Assembly: GCA_018241425.1 (NCBI GenBank)
Contig: JAFEDU010000002.1
Location: forward strand, 248,001 to 312,000
DNA: 64,000 nucleotides
Direction of reading: 5' to 3'
DNA from: Pseudomonadota bacterium
GTDB lineage: Bacteria; Pseudomonadota; Gammaproteobacteria; Steroidobacterales; Steroidobacteraceae
Each line of letters opens with the position of its first letter. Positions within the stretch are counted from its first letter, which is position 1. The notes under the pieces were generated by a model, which was given only the letters and a program-made list of their open reading frames with translations, was not told the DNA's origin and did not search any database. Positions 42,101 through 49,424 of this stretch are shown here, in pieces. Position numbers and translations under genes: made by a program.

Positions 42101-42262
42101 AGTGATGCCGACCTCGTATCCCTCGGCAAGGACCGCGCGCGCGCCATCCAGGATGCGCTGCTCTCGGACGGCCAGATCGAGCCGGCTCGGGTCTTCATCG
42201 TCGACACGCCCCCCAAGACCGAGAGCGGCGCGCGCGTGAAGGCGGAACTCGCGGTGAAGTAG
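39176..42262 (+). CDS. Large DUF748/AsmA-like envelope protein
   Basis: A 1028-residue protein of the DUF748 family, distantly AsmA-like. It has an N-terminal signal anchor (YIIAGGVLVVLLGLYAVAGF), then FARSSAQDFVRTHYGRQLAI and repeated beta-rich blocks such as FTLKLDIGDLALPDADGKTL and YLEVKGGTQLSGLK. Two Ala/Pro-rich linkers lie near residues 340-365 and 565-625. The conserved C-terminal part includes VDVSYKVDQRKLDAKQHF and GHLFGGGEHMNIVEFDPGSA, followed by charged helices. AsmA-like proteins bridge the periplasm and are implicated in lipid transport; a similar role here is inferred. No operon partner: it converges on the lactate-permease gene with 7 nt between. Confidence 0.9.
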   Translation: MSRYRRYIIAGGVLVVLLGLYAVAGFWAVPHFARSSAQDFVRTHYGRQLAIGEIRFNPFTLKLDIGDLALPDADGKTLLSFAHLHVDLQYASIWRLGPSFKEILLDKPYVRAVIRHGGELNLADLGKGFPPPKQPAPPPPKNEKPMRLYIGRLAVTGGSSTFEDLTRADAFKADFNPITFELRDFSTVGSDGNHYALTAASEDGEQFDWSGDVRLAPLTSQGQFAITTLKARTLWDYVRDIVPLEIDSGLIDVHGGYQLAAGDGPLSLKVAVHDTTVTDLGIKPKGGPEDYLKLGKIEVLDTQVDVAAHKVDIGKVALTGGDLRAWLDEHGRLNLIDLAPPTPAAASAAPAKDPAATDAPAPVHAATSGGDSTPWVVSAPDIGLNGFKIGVEDRQVKPALALTVDPLNVHVGGFNTRPDDVLEVSIDSTVNGSGKLGARAKVTPKSGDLTAHVEASALALPFLQPYLSRYTSMTLLKGALGARLDLTRRADGYLEVKGGTQLSGLKTVDNAQKRDFVSWKDLKVDDILYRSQPQSLRIRSVTAVEPYARMIIFPNRALNISEVLKPAGSAPPPLVAANTAGSAAPAPATPPPAAPPPPVAPKARKGRKAAAAAPPAPPAPATPFPMAINTIRIVNATLDYTDLWIKPSFAVGIQTLSGTITGLSSDPKSRAKIELNGKVDRYSPAHIGGEANLLSAVLYTDIAMSFKDIDLTIVNPYSGHFIGYKIDKGKLSVDVSYKVDQRKLDAKQHFVVDQLELGDRVESPDAIHAPVKLAVALLKDRNGVIDIDLPMNGSIDDPQFRIGPLIWKVFVNLIVKAATAPFALLGHLFGGGEHMNIVEFDPGSAQLDKGATDQLGALAKSLKERPQLKLDVPITYSRDLDAPHLAAKKVEEELDARVAGTRAGKKNPQGAAQAALADPQQHYRLLLEQFRATLGKDAPLPDSAQAVENAKRKESPPYEAAIKDLEAALTAKVEISDADLVSLGKDRARAIQDALLSDGQIEPARVFIVDTPPKTESGARVKAELAVK

Positions 42263-42269
42263 CCCGCCC

Positions 42270-43883
42270 TCAGACGCTCCACTGCGGCACGAGGTAGGCG
42301 TAGGCGAGCACGATCAGGCCGACGATGCCGGCGAGCAGGATGCTGTGCTTGAGCGTGAAGCGGAACAGGCGTGCCTCCTCCGCCGCCGGCATGCCCGTGG
42401 CCGCCGCGGCGACCGAGATGCTCTGCAGGCTGATCATCTTGCCCATCACCCCGCCGCTGGAGTTCGAGGCCGCCATCAGGGCCGGAGACAGCCCCAGCTT
42501 GTTGGCCGTCACCACCTGCAGGTTGCCGAACAGGGCATTGGTGGACGTGTCGCTGCCGGTGAGGAAGGTGCCGAGCCAGCCGAGGTAGGCGCTGAAGAAC
42601 GGGAAGGCGACACCGGTGGCGGCGAAGGCGATGCCCAGGGTCGCGGTCGCCCCGGAATAGTTCATGAGGTAGGCGAGCGCCAGCACCAGGGCGATGGTCA
42701 GGATCGACAGCGACAGGTCGCGCGCGGTGCCTCCCACGATGGCGATGAGCCGCCCGGGCCGCACGCGCAGTGCGATGGCTGACAGGACCAGGGCGGCCAG
42801 CACCGCCGTGCCGGAGCTCGAGAGCAGGTTGAGGTTGAACTTCGCGGGATACGGGCCGGCCTTGGCCGCCGCGGGCGGCAGCCGCTGCACCTGCCCGTCG
42901 AGCCCGTGCCACAGGAACGACACGCTCGCCTTGTCCAGGAGCGCCTTGAATGGGGTGTAGCCCCACAGGAGCACCAGGACCACCAGGAAGATGTACGGGG
43001 TCCAGGCGCGCAGCACCGTCCCGGCACTGAGTCCCGTCGGCAGCGGCGCGGCCTGCGCCGCGGTCTCATCGCCCGGGTGCCAGACGCGCAGCAGCAGCAC
43101 GAGCGCCACGATCGCGACGAACGAGGACAGGATGTCGGTGAGGTAGGGGCCGACGAAATTCGACACCAGGAACTGGGTGACGCCGAAGGCCAGTCCCGCC
43201 ACCAGCGCGGCCGGCCACACTGCCCGGAGCGTGCGCGTCCCGCCGAGCACCAGCATGAGATAGGCGGGCAGGAACAGCGCGATCGGCGCGCAGATGCGCC
43301 CGACCCCGGAGCTCAGCGCCGGCAACGGCAGGCCGGTCACCGAGGCCAGCGTCAGGATCGGCGTCGCGATCGCACCGAAGGCCACCGGTGCGGTGTTGGC
43401 GATGAGGCAGATGGCGGCCGCGGTGAAGGGCGAGAAGCCCAGGCCCGCGAGCATGGCGCTGGCAACTGCCACCGGCGTCCCGAACCCTGAAGCCCCCTCG
43501 ATGAAGGCACCGAAGGCAAACGCGATCAGGAGTGCCTGCAGGCGCTGGTCGCGCGTGATGCTGCCGATGGAGGCGCGGATGATGTCGAACTGCCCGGTCT
43601 CCACCGTCAGGCGGTAGAGCGCGATCGCCCAGAACACGATCCAGGCGATCGGGAAGAGGCCGAAGGCCGCCCCGTACAGCGTCGCGTGGGCGATGAGGGG
43701 TGCGGGCATCCGGTAGACGAGCGCGGCGACGAGGGCGGCCGTTACGACGCCGGCGAGGGCCGCCTTCCACGCCGCGGTCCGCAGTACGCCGAGCATCAGC
43801 AGCATCACGAAGATCGGCAGTGCCGCGCACAGAGCCGACAGGCCGAGGTTGCCGGAAAGCGGTGCATAGACCTGGTTCCACAT
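42270..43883 (-). CDS. L-lactate/glycolate permease family transporter (LctP)
   Basis: A 537-residue, roughly 14-helix inner-membrane permease of the LctP (lactate permease) family. Hallmarks are MWNQVYAPLSGNLGLSALCA at the N-terminus, EGASGFGTPVAVASAMLAGL, TAPVAFGAIATPILTLASVT, and GSDTSTNALFGNLQVV. SNSSGGVMGKMISLQSISVA lies near the end. Members import L- or D-lactate and glycolate. ATG 43883 has a Shine-Dalgarno (aagggggg) and the family N-terminus; the in-frame extension upstream is not conserved-looking. It is divergent from the PEP-mutase-family gene over 142 nt. Confidence 0.95.
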   Translation of the reverse strand: MWNQVYAPLSGNLGLSALCAALPIFVMLLMLGVLRTAAWKAALAGVVTAALVAALVYRMPAPLIAHATLYGAAFGLFPIAWIVFWAIALYRLTVETGQFDIIRASIGSITRDQRLQALLIAFAFGAFIEGASGFGTPVAVASAMLAGLGFSPFTAAAICLIANTAPVAFGAIATPILTLASVTGLPLPALSSGVGRICAPIALFLPAYLMLVLGGTRTLRAVWPAALVAGLAFGVTQFLVSNFVGPYLTDILSSFVAIVALVLLLRVWHPGDETAAQAAPLPTGLSAGTVLRAWTPYIFLVVLVLLWGYTPFKALLDKASVSFLWHGLDGQVQRLPPAAAKAGPYPAKFNLNLLSSSGTAVLAALVLSAIALRVRPGRLIAIVGGTARDLSLSILTIALVLALAYLMNYSGATATLGIAFAATGVAFPFFSAYLGWLGTFLTGSDTSTNALFGNLQVVTANKLGLSPALMAASNSSGGVMGKMISLQSISVAAAATGMPAAEEARLFRFTLKHSILLAGIVGLIVLAYAYLVPQWSV

Positions 43884-44025
43884 CGGCGGGCCCCCCTTGG
43901 TTCTCGTTGGTATGGCGGGTCGAGCGGATCTTGCGCCCGGCCGGGTGAGCCGGTCTATCGCGTCGGCCCCGGGCTGTGCCACAGTGACCCGGTTCACCGC
44001 CGCCACCGCCCGCAGGTCCTGCCGC

Positions 44026-44868
44026 ATGCCCAGTCTCGCCGACAAAGCCGCGCGTTTCCGCGCGCTCCACGCCACATCCGGCGCCTTCATCCTCCCGAAC
44101 GTCTGGGACGGAGGCTCGGCGGCCCTGATGGGCGAGCTGGGTTATGGGGCGCTCGCCACCTCGAGTTCCGCGGCCGCGGCCACGCTCGGCAAGCTCGACG
44201 GGGGCCTGACACGCGCCGAGGCGCTGGCGCACGCCGGCGCCGTCGCCCAGGTGAGCCCCCTGCCGGTGGCCGGGGACCTGGAGAACGGCTTCGGGCACGC
44301 CCCTTCCGATGCCGCGGAGACCATCCGCCAGGCGGCCGCCGCCGGCCTGGTCGGCGCATCGATCGAGGATGCGAGCGGCGAGGAGGGTGAGCCGATCTAC
44401 CCGCTGGCGCATGCCGTCGCCCGTATCCAGGCCGCGGTGCAGGCGGCGCGGGCGGCGCCGTTCCCCTTCACGCTCACCGCCCGGGCGGAGAACTTCCTCC
44501 ACGGGCGTGCGGACCTGGCCGACACCATCGCGCGCCTGAAGGCCTTCGAAGAGGTGGGCGCGGACGTGCTGTTCGCCCCGGGGCTGCCCGACCTCGAGTC
44601 CGTGCGCGCCGTGTGTGCCGCCGTCAGCAAGCCGGTGAACTTCATGGTCGGCATGCGCGGGCAGTCCTTCAGCCAGCCGGAGCTTGCCGCCGCCGGTGTG
44701 CGCCGCATCAGCCTGTCGACTACGCTGTACCGGGCGGCCATGACCGGGCTGCACGCGGCGGCGCGGGAGGCGCAGGGCGGCGCGTTCAGCTACGTGGAGA
44801 CCCTGATGTCAGGGGCGGACCTGGGCCGCGCCTTGCGCGATCAGGCGGCGCGGCGTGCAGACCGCTGA
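44026..44868 (+). CDS. Isocitrate lyase/PEP mutase superfamily enzyme
   Basis: A 280-residue TIM-barrel enzyme of the PEP mutase/isocitrate lyase superfamily (methylisocitrate lyase-, oxaloacetate decarboxylase- or carboxyvinyl-carboxyphosphonate mutase-like). Visible are the family start LPNVWDGGSAALMGELGYGA, the Mg2+ site LPVAGDLENGFG, VGASIEDASGEEG, and LTARAENFLHG. The KKCGH catalytic loop of true isocitrate lyases is absent, so C-C lyase activity on isocitrate is unlikely. Reaction and substrate cannot be set. It is divergent from a lactate-type permease, which may indicate shared regulation by a carboxylate. Confidence 0.85.
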   Translation: MPSLADKAARFRALHATSGAFILPNVWDGGSAALMGELGYGALATSSSAAAATLGKLDGGLTRAEALAHAGAVAQVSPLPVAGDLENGFGHAPSDAAETIRQAAAAGLVGASIEDASGEEGEPIYPLAHAVARIQAAVQAARAAPFPFTLTARAENFLHGRADLADTIARLKAFEEVGADVLFAPGLPDLESVRAVCAAVSKPVNFMVGMRGQSFSQPELAAAGVRRISLSTTLYRAAMTGLHAAAREAQGGAFSYVETLMSGADLGRALRDQAARRADR

Positions 44869-44871
44869 GGG

Positions 44872-45345
44872 CTAGAGCCTCTCGCCCGGCTGCGCGCTGC
44901 GCAGCCACGTGAGGTAGTCCGCCACCGCGTCATCGCCCTCGGCCGGCGCCCAGGCCGCGAAGGCGGTGGACGTCGCCGGGTCGTACGGGCCCTGCTTCAC
45001 CTCGAAAAATGCACCGCCGCCCGGGGCCGGCAGCAGGGTGTGCCAGGTGTTGCGGGGGGTTTCGTAGGCGAAGTCCGCCGTGCCCTCGCCCACGCGGAAG
45101 CGCTCCCGCACGCGCCCCTCGTCATCGAAGGTCAGGACGTCGAAGTGTCCGCGCACCACCAGTGCGAGCTCGTCACGCTCGCGGTGACAGTGTGGCCGGA
45201 AATAGGAGCCGCCGAGTGCGTACACCACGAAGCGCTGCACGGGATCCTCGGGGCCTGCGTGGACGTTGTGATGCGCGCGCGCGCGCGGGCTCAGCGCCGC
45301 CTTGGCGGCCAACTCATCGAGCAGCGAGTGGGGCAGCAGCTTCAC
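44872..45345 (-). CDS. WbuC-like cupin metalloprotein
   Basis: A 157-residue cupin of the WbuC type. Features are RARAHHNVHAGPEDPVQRFV and GGSYFRPHCHRERDELALVV, which gives the His-His-Glu metal site. A second-strand His follows in ETPRNTWHTLL. WbuC genes often sit in surface-polysaccharide loci, but none is adjacent. The start is a GTG with no evident Shine-Dalgarno. It lies 13 nt upstream of nothing else on its strand and converges on the PEP-mutase-family gene. The Fsr gene upstream on the same strand may be cotranscribed. Confidence 0.82.
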   Translation of the reverse strand: MKLLPHSLLDELAAKAALSPRARAHHNVHAGPEDPVQRFVVYALGGSYFRPHCHRERDELALVVRGHFDVLTFDDEGRVRERFRVGEGTADFAYETPRNTWHTLLPAPGGGAFFEVKQGPYDPATSTAFAAWAPAEGDDAVADYLTWLRSAQPGERL

Positions 45346-45358
45346 GCGGGCAAGGATA

Positions 45359-46591
45359 TCAACCCGGCGCCGGCGCGCGGAACTTGTGCACGTCCGGCAG
45401 CAGCGCCGCCATGAGGCCGATCAGCGGCAGGAAGGCGCAGATCTCGTAGACGTGCCGGATGCCGATGTGGTCGGCCAGCACGCCGAGCACCGCTGCCCCG
45501 ACGCTGCCCATGCCGAAGGCGAGCCCGAAGAACAGCCCCGCCACCGTGCCGGTGCGCCCGGGCAGCAGGTCCTGTGCGTACACCACGATCGCTGGGAAGG
45601 CCGAGGAGAGGATGAGCCCGATGGGTACCGTCAGCACCGCGGTCCAGAAGAGGTTCGCGTACGGCAGCACCAGGGTGAAGGGCAGCACGCCCAGGATCGA
45701 GAACCAGATGATGTACTTGGCGCCGAAGCGGTCGCCGAGCGGCCCGCCGATGAACCCGCCGAAGGCCGCCGAGGCGAGGAACAGGAACAGGAGCAGCTGC
45801 GCGCTGCGCACCGACAGCTCGAAGTGATCGATCAGGTAGAACGTGTAGTAGCTGGTGATGCTCGCCAGGTAGAAGTACTTGGAGAAGATCAGGGCGAGCA
45901 GCACCGCGATCGCGGTCACTACCTCGCGGCGCGGCGTCGCCGGGCGCGACGCCATCGCGCGCTGCAGGCGTGCGAGGCCATGGGTCTTGTACCAGTGACC
46001 GACGTTGACGAGCACGACCATTCCCAGCAGCGCCACCAGCGAGAACCAGGCGACGCTCGGCTGGCCGTGGGGCAGCACGATGAAGGCCGCGAGCAGGGGA
46101 CCGGAGGCGGAGCCGAAGTTGCCCCCCACCTGGAACACCGACTGTGCGAACCCGTGGCGGCCGCCTGAGGCCATGCGCGCGACGCGTGACGATTCCGGGT
46201 GGAACACCGAGGAGCCGGTGCCGATGAGCGCCGCACCGCACAGGAGCAGCCCGTAGCTGGGCGCATAGGCGAGCAAGAGGAGGCCGCACAGCGTGAAGCC
46301 CATGCCGGCAGCGAGCGAGTAGGGCCGCGCCTTGCGGTCGGCGTAGGCCCCGGTGATCGGCTGCAGGAGCGAGGCGGTGAACTGGAAGGTGAAAGTGAGG
46401 AGGCCGATCTGCCCGAAGCTCAGTGCGTACGAGGACTTCAGCATCGGGTACATGGCCGGCAGCAGCGACTGCATCATGTCGTTCAGCATGTGGCAGAAGC
46501 TGATGGCGGCCAGGATCCCGAAGGCGGTCTGGCCGGCCTGGGCGGCAGCGGCGGCTTCCGTGGCCGGCGCGGCGCTGGCGGACTGGGTCAA
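45359..46591 (-). CDS. MFS transporter, fosmidomycin-resistance (Fsr) type
   Basis: A 410-residue, 12-helix major-facilitator exporter like E. coli Fsr. Signatures are ISFCHMLNDMMQSLLPAMYP at the first helix, LSFGQIGLLTFTFQFTASLL, GAYADRKARPYSLAAGM, and GTGSSVFHPESSRVARMASG. Substrate is unknown; homologues confer resistance to fosmidomycin or export other compounds. The best start is TTG 46591, with GGAG eight nucleotides upstream. It precedes the helix by a sensible 25 residues; no ATG lies before the first TM. It ends 13 nt before the WbuC-like gene. Confidence 0.9.
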   Translation of the reverse strand: MTQSASAAPATEAAAAAQAGQTAFGILAAISFCHMLNDMMQSLLPAMYPMLKSSYALSFGQIGLLTFTFQFTASLLQPITGAYADRKARPYSLAAGMGFTLCGLLLLAYAPSYGLLLCGAALIGTGSSVFHPESSRVARMASGGRHGFAQSVFQVGGNFGSASGPLLAAFIVLPHGQPSVAWFSLVALLGMVVLVNVGHWYKTHGLARLQRAMASRPATPRREVVTAIAVLLALIFSKYFYLASITSYYTFYLIDHFELSVRSAQLLLFLFLASAAFGGFIGGPLGDRFGAKYIIWFSILGVLPFTLVLPYANLFWTAVLTVPIGLILSSAFPAIVVYAQDLLPGRTGTVAGLFFGLAFGMGSVGAAVLGVLADHIGIRHVYEICAFLPLIGLMAALLPDVHKFRAPAPG

Positions 46592-46727
46592 GGGGAGGCT
46601 CCTGCAGGGCCGTCCGCGATGGCGGCGGCATTCACAGGGTGCCTGAGTGGCGCGGGAAATCCCATCTCCCGAACTGGGGGTGGCGGTTCGCGCCGCCACC
46701 CCGCAGCCGGGAGCCGGGTTAAGAGTG

Positions 46728-46749
46728 CGCCCCCGCTGCGGCGGGGGCG
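46728..46749 (-). terminator. Probable terminator after the TonB receptor gene
   Basis: A perfect 9-bp G/C stem (cgcccccgc with its complement, TGCG-type loop) lies 13 nt past the receptor stop. The T-tract is weak (cactctt), so termination efficiency is uncertain. Confidence 0.5.
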
Positions 46750-46761
46750 ACTTTGGAAACC

Positions 46762-49347
46762 TTAGAAGTTCTGTGAGATCCGGATGCCGAAGGTGCGCGG
46801 CTGTGCCGGGATGATGTAGACCTGGTTGTCGTTGTTGGGCGAGATCGCGGTGAAGCGCGTCAGCTGCGCCCGCTTGTCGGCCACGTTCGACACGTAGGCC
46901 GTGATCTCCGTACCGTTGTGCGTCGCACCGCCGGAGAGGTCGATCAGCGCGTAGGCCGGCTGGAAGCCGATCACCTGCTGCTCGTTCCACTTCAGGTTCG
47001 GTGCCACCTGCGTCTGGTACATGATCGAGCCCTGTGCGAACGGCTCCCAGTCATGCATCGACATGAAGGTGTAGCGCGCAATCAGGTTGCCCTTGAACTT
47101 CGGCGACTGCGGCAGGTCGGTACCTGCTTTCACGAGCGGCCCGGCGTACTGGCCGCCCGGCAGGAAGGGCGCATTGAGGGGTGCATCGTTGACGCACCCC
47201 GGGCCGCTGACGGCTGCCGTGAACTGGCAGAAGTCGTTGGTGATGTAGCCCTTCAGCCAGGTGAAGTTGGCGCTGATCTGCAGCGCGCGGGTCGGGGCGA
47301 ACACCAGTTCGTTCTCGATGCCCATGATTCTGGCATTGCCGGCGTTGGTGATCGCCGTGATGCTCGGGGGCACGAGGAACCCGAACTGGAAGTTCTTCCA
47401 GTCCTCGCGGAATATCGCACCGTTCCACCGCAGGCGATGATCGAACCATGTCGTCTTCCAGCCGATCTCGTAGTTCTTGAGGTAGTCGGGCTGGTAGGGC
47501 TTGCCGTTGATTCCGGCGATGCGGTTCACGCCACCGGGCCGGAAGCCCTTGGAGAACGTGGTGTAGACCATGGTGTCGGGGGTGACCTTCCAGGTCAGCG
47601 TGCCCTTGGGCACGATGCCGTGGCCGGCGGTCGAGGTATCGAGGTTGGTGCACGGCGAGCCGACGGTGTAGGCCGGCTCGAAGCAGGTTGCCATGCCCGT
47701 CTTGCTTGAGAAGTTGGACGAATAGCCGAAGAAGCCTTTCAGTGAGTTGTCGTACCAGTACTGCCGCGCGCCCGCCGTGAACGTCAGGTTGGAAACGATA
47801 TCCCAGTCCACCTGCGCGAATATGGCGCGGTCGCGGTCGACTCGCTGCTCGTCCGTCAGCCAGATGGTATTCGGCAGGTTCGGGATCGAGTAGAAGTCCG
47901 AGAAGCCGTTCGGGTTGCCGGGTCCGCCCTGCACCTGCGTCCAGCCGTAGCCGGGCATGGTGTACTGCTGGTCGATGTTGTGCAGCTGCCGCTGCAGGAA
48001 GCCGCCGAAGGTGGCTCGGATGAAGTACTTCGCCGGGGTGCTGACGCGCAGTTCCTGGCTCCACTTCTGGAAATGGTTGTCCCCGATCACGAATTCCTGC
48101 GGCATGATCGGCGTGCCGGCGTTGCCCACCCAGCTGGCACCCGAGCCGAAAACACGGTCGTAGAACAGCGAGTAGTCGCTGTATTCCGCGAGCGTGTGGT
48201 TGGTACGTTTCATGAAGGCCGTGGCGTAAGTGATGTCGAAGTCGCTCACCTTGCCCTGGATGGTCAGGGCCGCCTGGTACCAGGTGTCCTGAGTGCTGTC
48301 CGGTCCGAACTGCGCGACCTGCAGGTCACCCATGTTCGGGTCGTAGCCGAAGATGCCCTCGGTGCTCACCTTCTGGGTCATGAAGGTGGGCAGCACGGTC
48401 CAGTCCGGGCCGAGATCCAGCTTGATGGCCGCACGGCCGCCGCGGGTATCGACCGTGTTTTCCTGATTCTTGGCCCAGGGCGCATTCGTGATCGCGCCCG
48501 CGCCGACGACGCCCGGGGTGGGACACGGCGTAACCGGTGCCTGGTACGGCTGCCCGTCCCAGGTGGGGAAGGTACGGATGCCGTTGACGATGCAGGCGTT
48601 GCGGTCCGTGCCCTGCACGTTGTCGATGAACCCCGCATCGTGCTCGGCCCAGCCCACCAGGCGGACCGCCGCGATATCGGAGATCGGGATGTTGACGAAG
48701 CCCTCGACCTCCCAGCCCGTGCCGCCATGGGTCACGTGGTTGCCGTCGACGGTGACATTGGCCGCAAACTTCGTGGTGTCGGGCTTGTTGGTGATGATCC
48801 TCACCGTGCCCGACTCGGAACTTGCGCCATAGAGGGTGCCCTGCGGGCCCTCGAGGACCTCGATGCGCTCGATGTCGTAGAGGTGGATCTCGGGGGTGCC
48901 GTCGATGGTCGTGACTGGCTGCTCGTCGAGGTAGGTGCCCACCGCCGGCTGGGAGCCGGAGTGGTTGCCGTCGCCGCCGTTGACCACGCCGCGGATATAG
49001 ATGTGTGACTGCCCGGGGGCACCGGTGCCGCCCTGACCGTTGCCGCGCGAGTAGGCGATGCTCGGCGCGAACTTCACGTAGTCATCGAGGTCGAGGATGT
49101 TCAGCTGCTCGAGCTTGGTGTTGTCGAGCACCTGCACCGAGATCGGAACGTCCTGGAGGTTCTCCACGCGCTTCTGCGCCGTGACCACGACTTCCTGGAG
49201 CCCACCGGCCTCCGCGCCGGCTTCCTGAGCGTGCGCGAAGGGCACGGCGGCCAGTAGTGTCGATGCGACAGGAATGCCGGTGCGCACGAGCGCACGGCAC
49301 TTCAGGCCATTGATTTTATTAAGCTTTCGACGGCGGCTGCGCGTCAT
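46762..49347 (-). CDS. TonB-dependent outer-membrane receptor
   Basis: An 861-residue TonB-dependent receptor. It has a signal peptide (STLLAAVPFAHAQ) and a TonB-box-like LQEVVVTAQKR. The plug domain (NLQDVPISVQVLDNTKLEQL, IYIRGVV, IERIEVLEGPQGTLYGASSE) is followed by a beta-barrel ending in the outer-membrane signature GIRISQNF with terminal Phe. No N-terminal STN domain, so no sigma/anti-sigma signalling. It is of the type numerous in Sphingomonads and Nevskiales, where substrates are often sugars, lipids or siderophores; substrate unknown. ATG 49347 has an excellent Shine-Dalgarno (ggggaggt). The TPR-sulfotransferase lies 77 nt upstream on the same strand. Confidence 0.95.
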   Translation of the reverse strand: MTRSRRRKLNKINGLKCRALVRTGIPVASTLLAAVPFAHAQEAGAEAGGLQEVVVTAQKRVENLQDVPISVQVLDNTKLEQLNILDLDDYVKFAPSIAYSRGNGQGGTGAPGQSHIYIRGVVNGGDGNHSGSQPAVGTYLDEQPVTTIDGTPEIHLYDIERIEVLEGPQGTLYGASSESGTVRIITNKPDTTKFAANVTVDGNHVTHGGTGWEVEGFVNIPISDIAAVRLVGWAEHDAGFIDNVQGTDRNACIVNGIRTFPTWDGQPYQAPVTPCPTPGVVGAGAITNAPWAKNQENTVDTRGGRAAIKLDLGPDWTVLPTFMTQKVSTEGIFGYDPNMGDLQVAQFGPDSTQDTWYQAALTIQGKVSDFDITYATAFMKRTNHTLAEYSDYSLFYDRVFGSGASWVGNAGTPIMPQEFVIGDNHFQKWSQELRVSTPAKYFIRATFGGFLQRQLHNIDQQYTMPGYGWTQVQGGPGNPNGFSDFYSIPNLPNTIWLTDEQRVDRDRAIFAQVDWDIVSNLTFTAGARQYWYDNSLKGFFGYSSNFSSKTGMATCFEPAYTVGSPCTNLDTSTAGHGIVPKGTLTWKVTPDTMVYTTFSKGFRPGGVNRIAGINGKPYQPDYLKNYEIGWKTTWFDHRLRWNGAIFREDWKNFQFGFLVPPSITAITNAGNARIMGIENELVFAPTRALQISANFTWLKGYITNDFCQFTAAVSGPGCVNDAPLNAPFLPGGQYAGPLVKAGTDLPQSPKFKGNLIARYTFMSMHDWEPFAQGSIMYQTQVAPNLKWNEQQVIGFQPAYALIDLSGGATHNGTEITAYVSNVADKRAQLTRFTAISPNNDNQVYIIPAQPRTFGIRISQNF

Positions 49348-49424
49348 GAACGGACCTCCCCTAGTGGTATTTCTGCTATTTACTGCGGATCTTAGGCCGC
49401 GACCTTCAATTCCTTCAATGCTCT

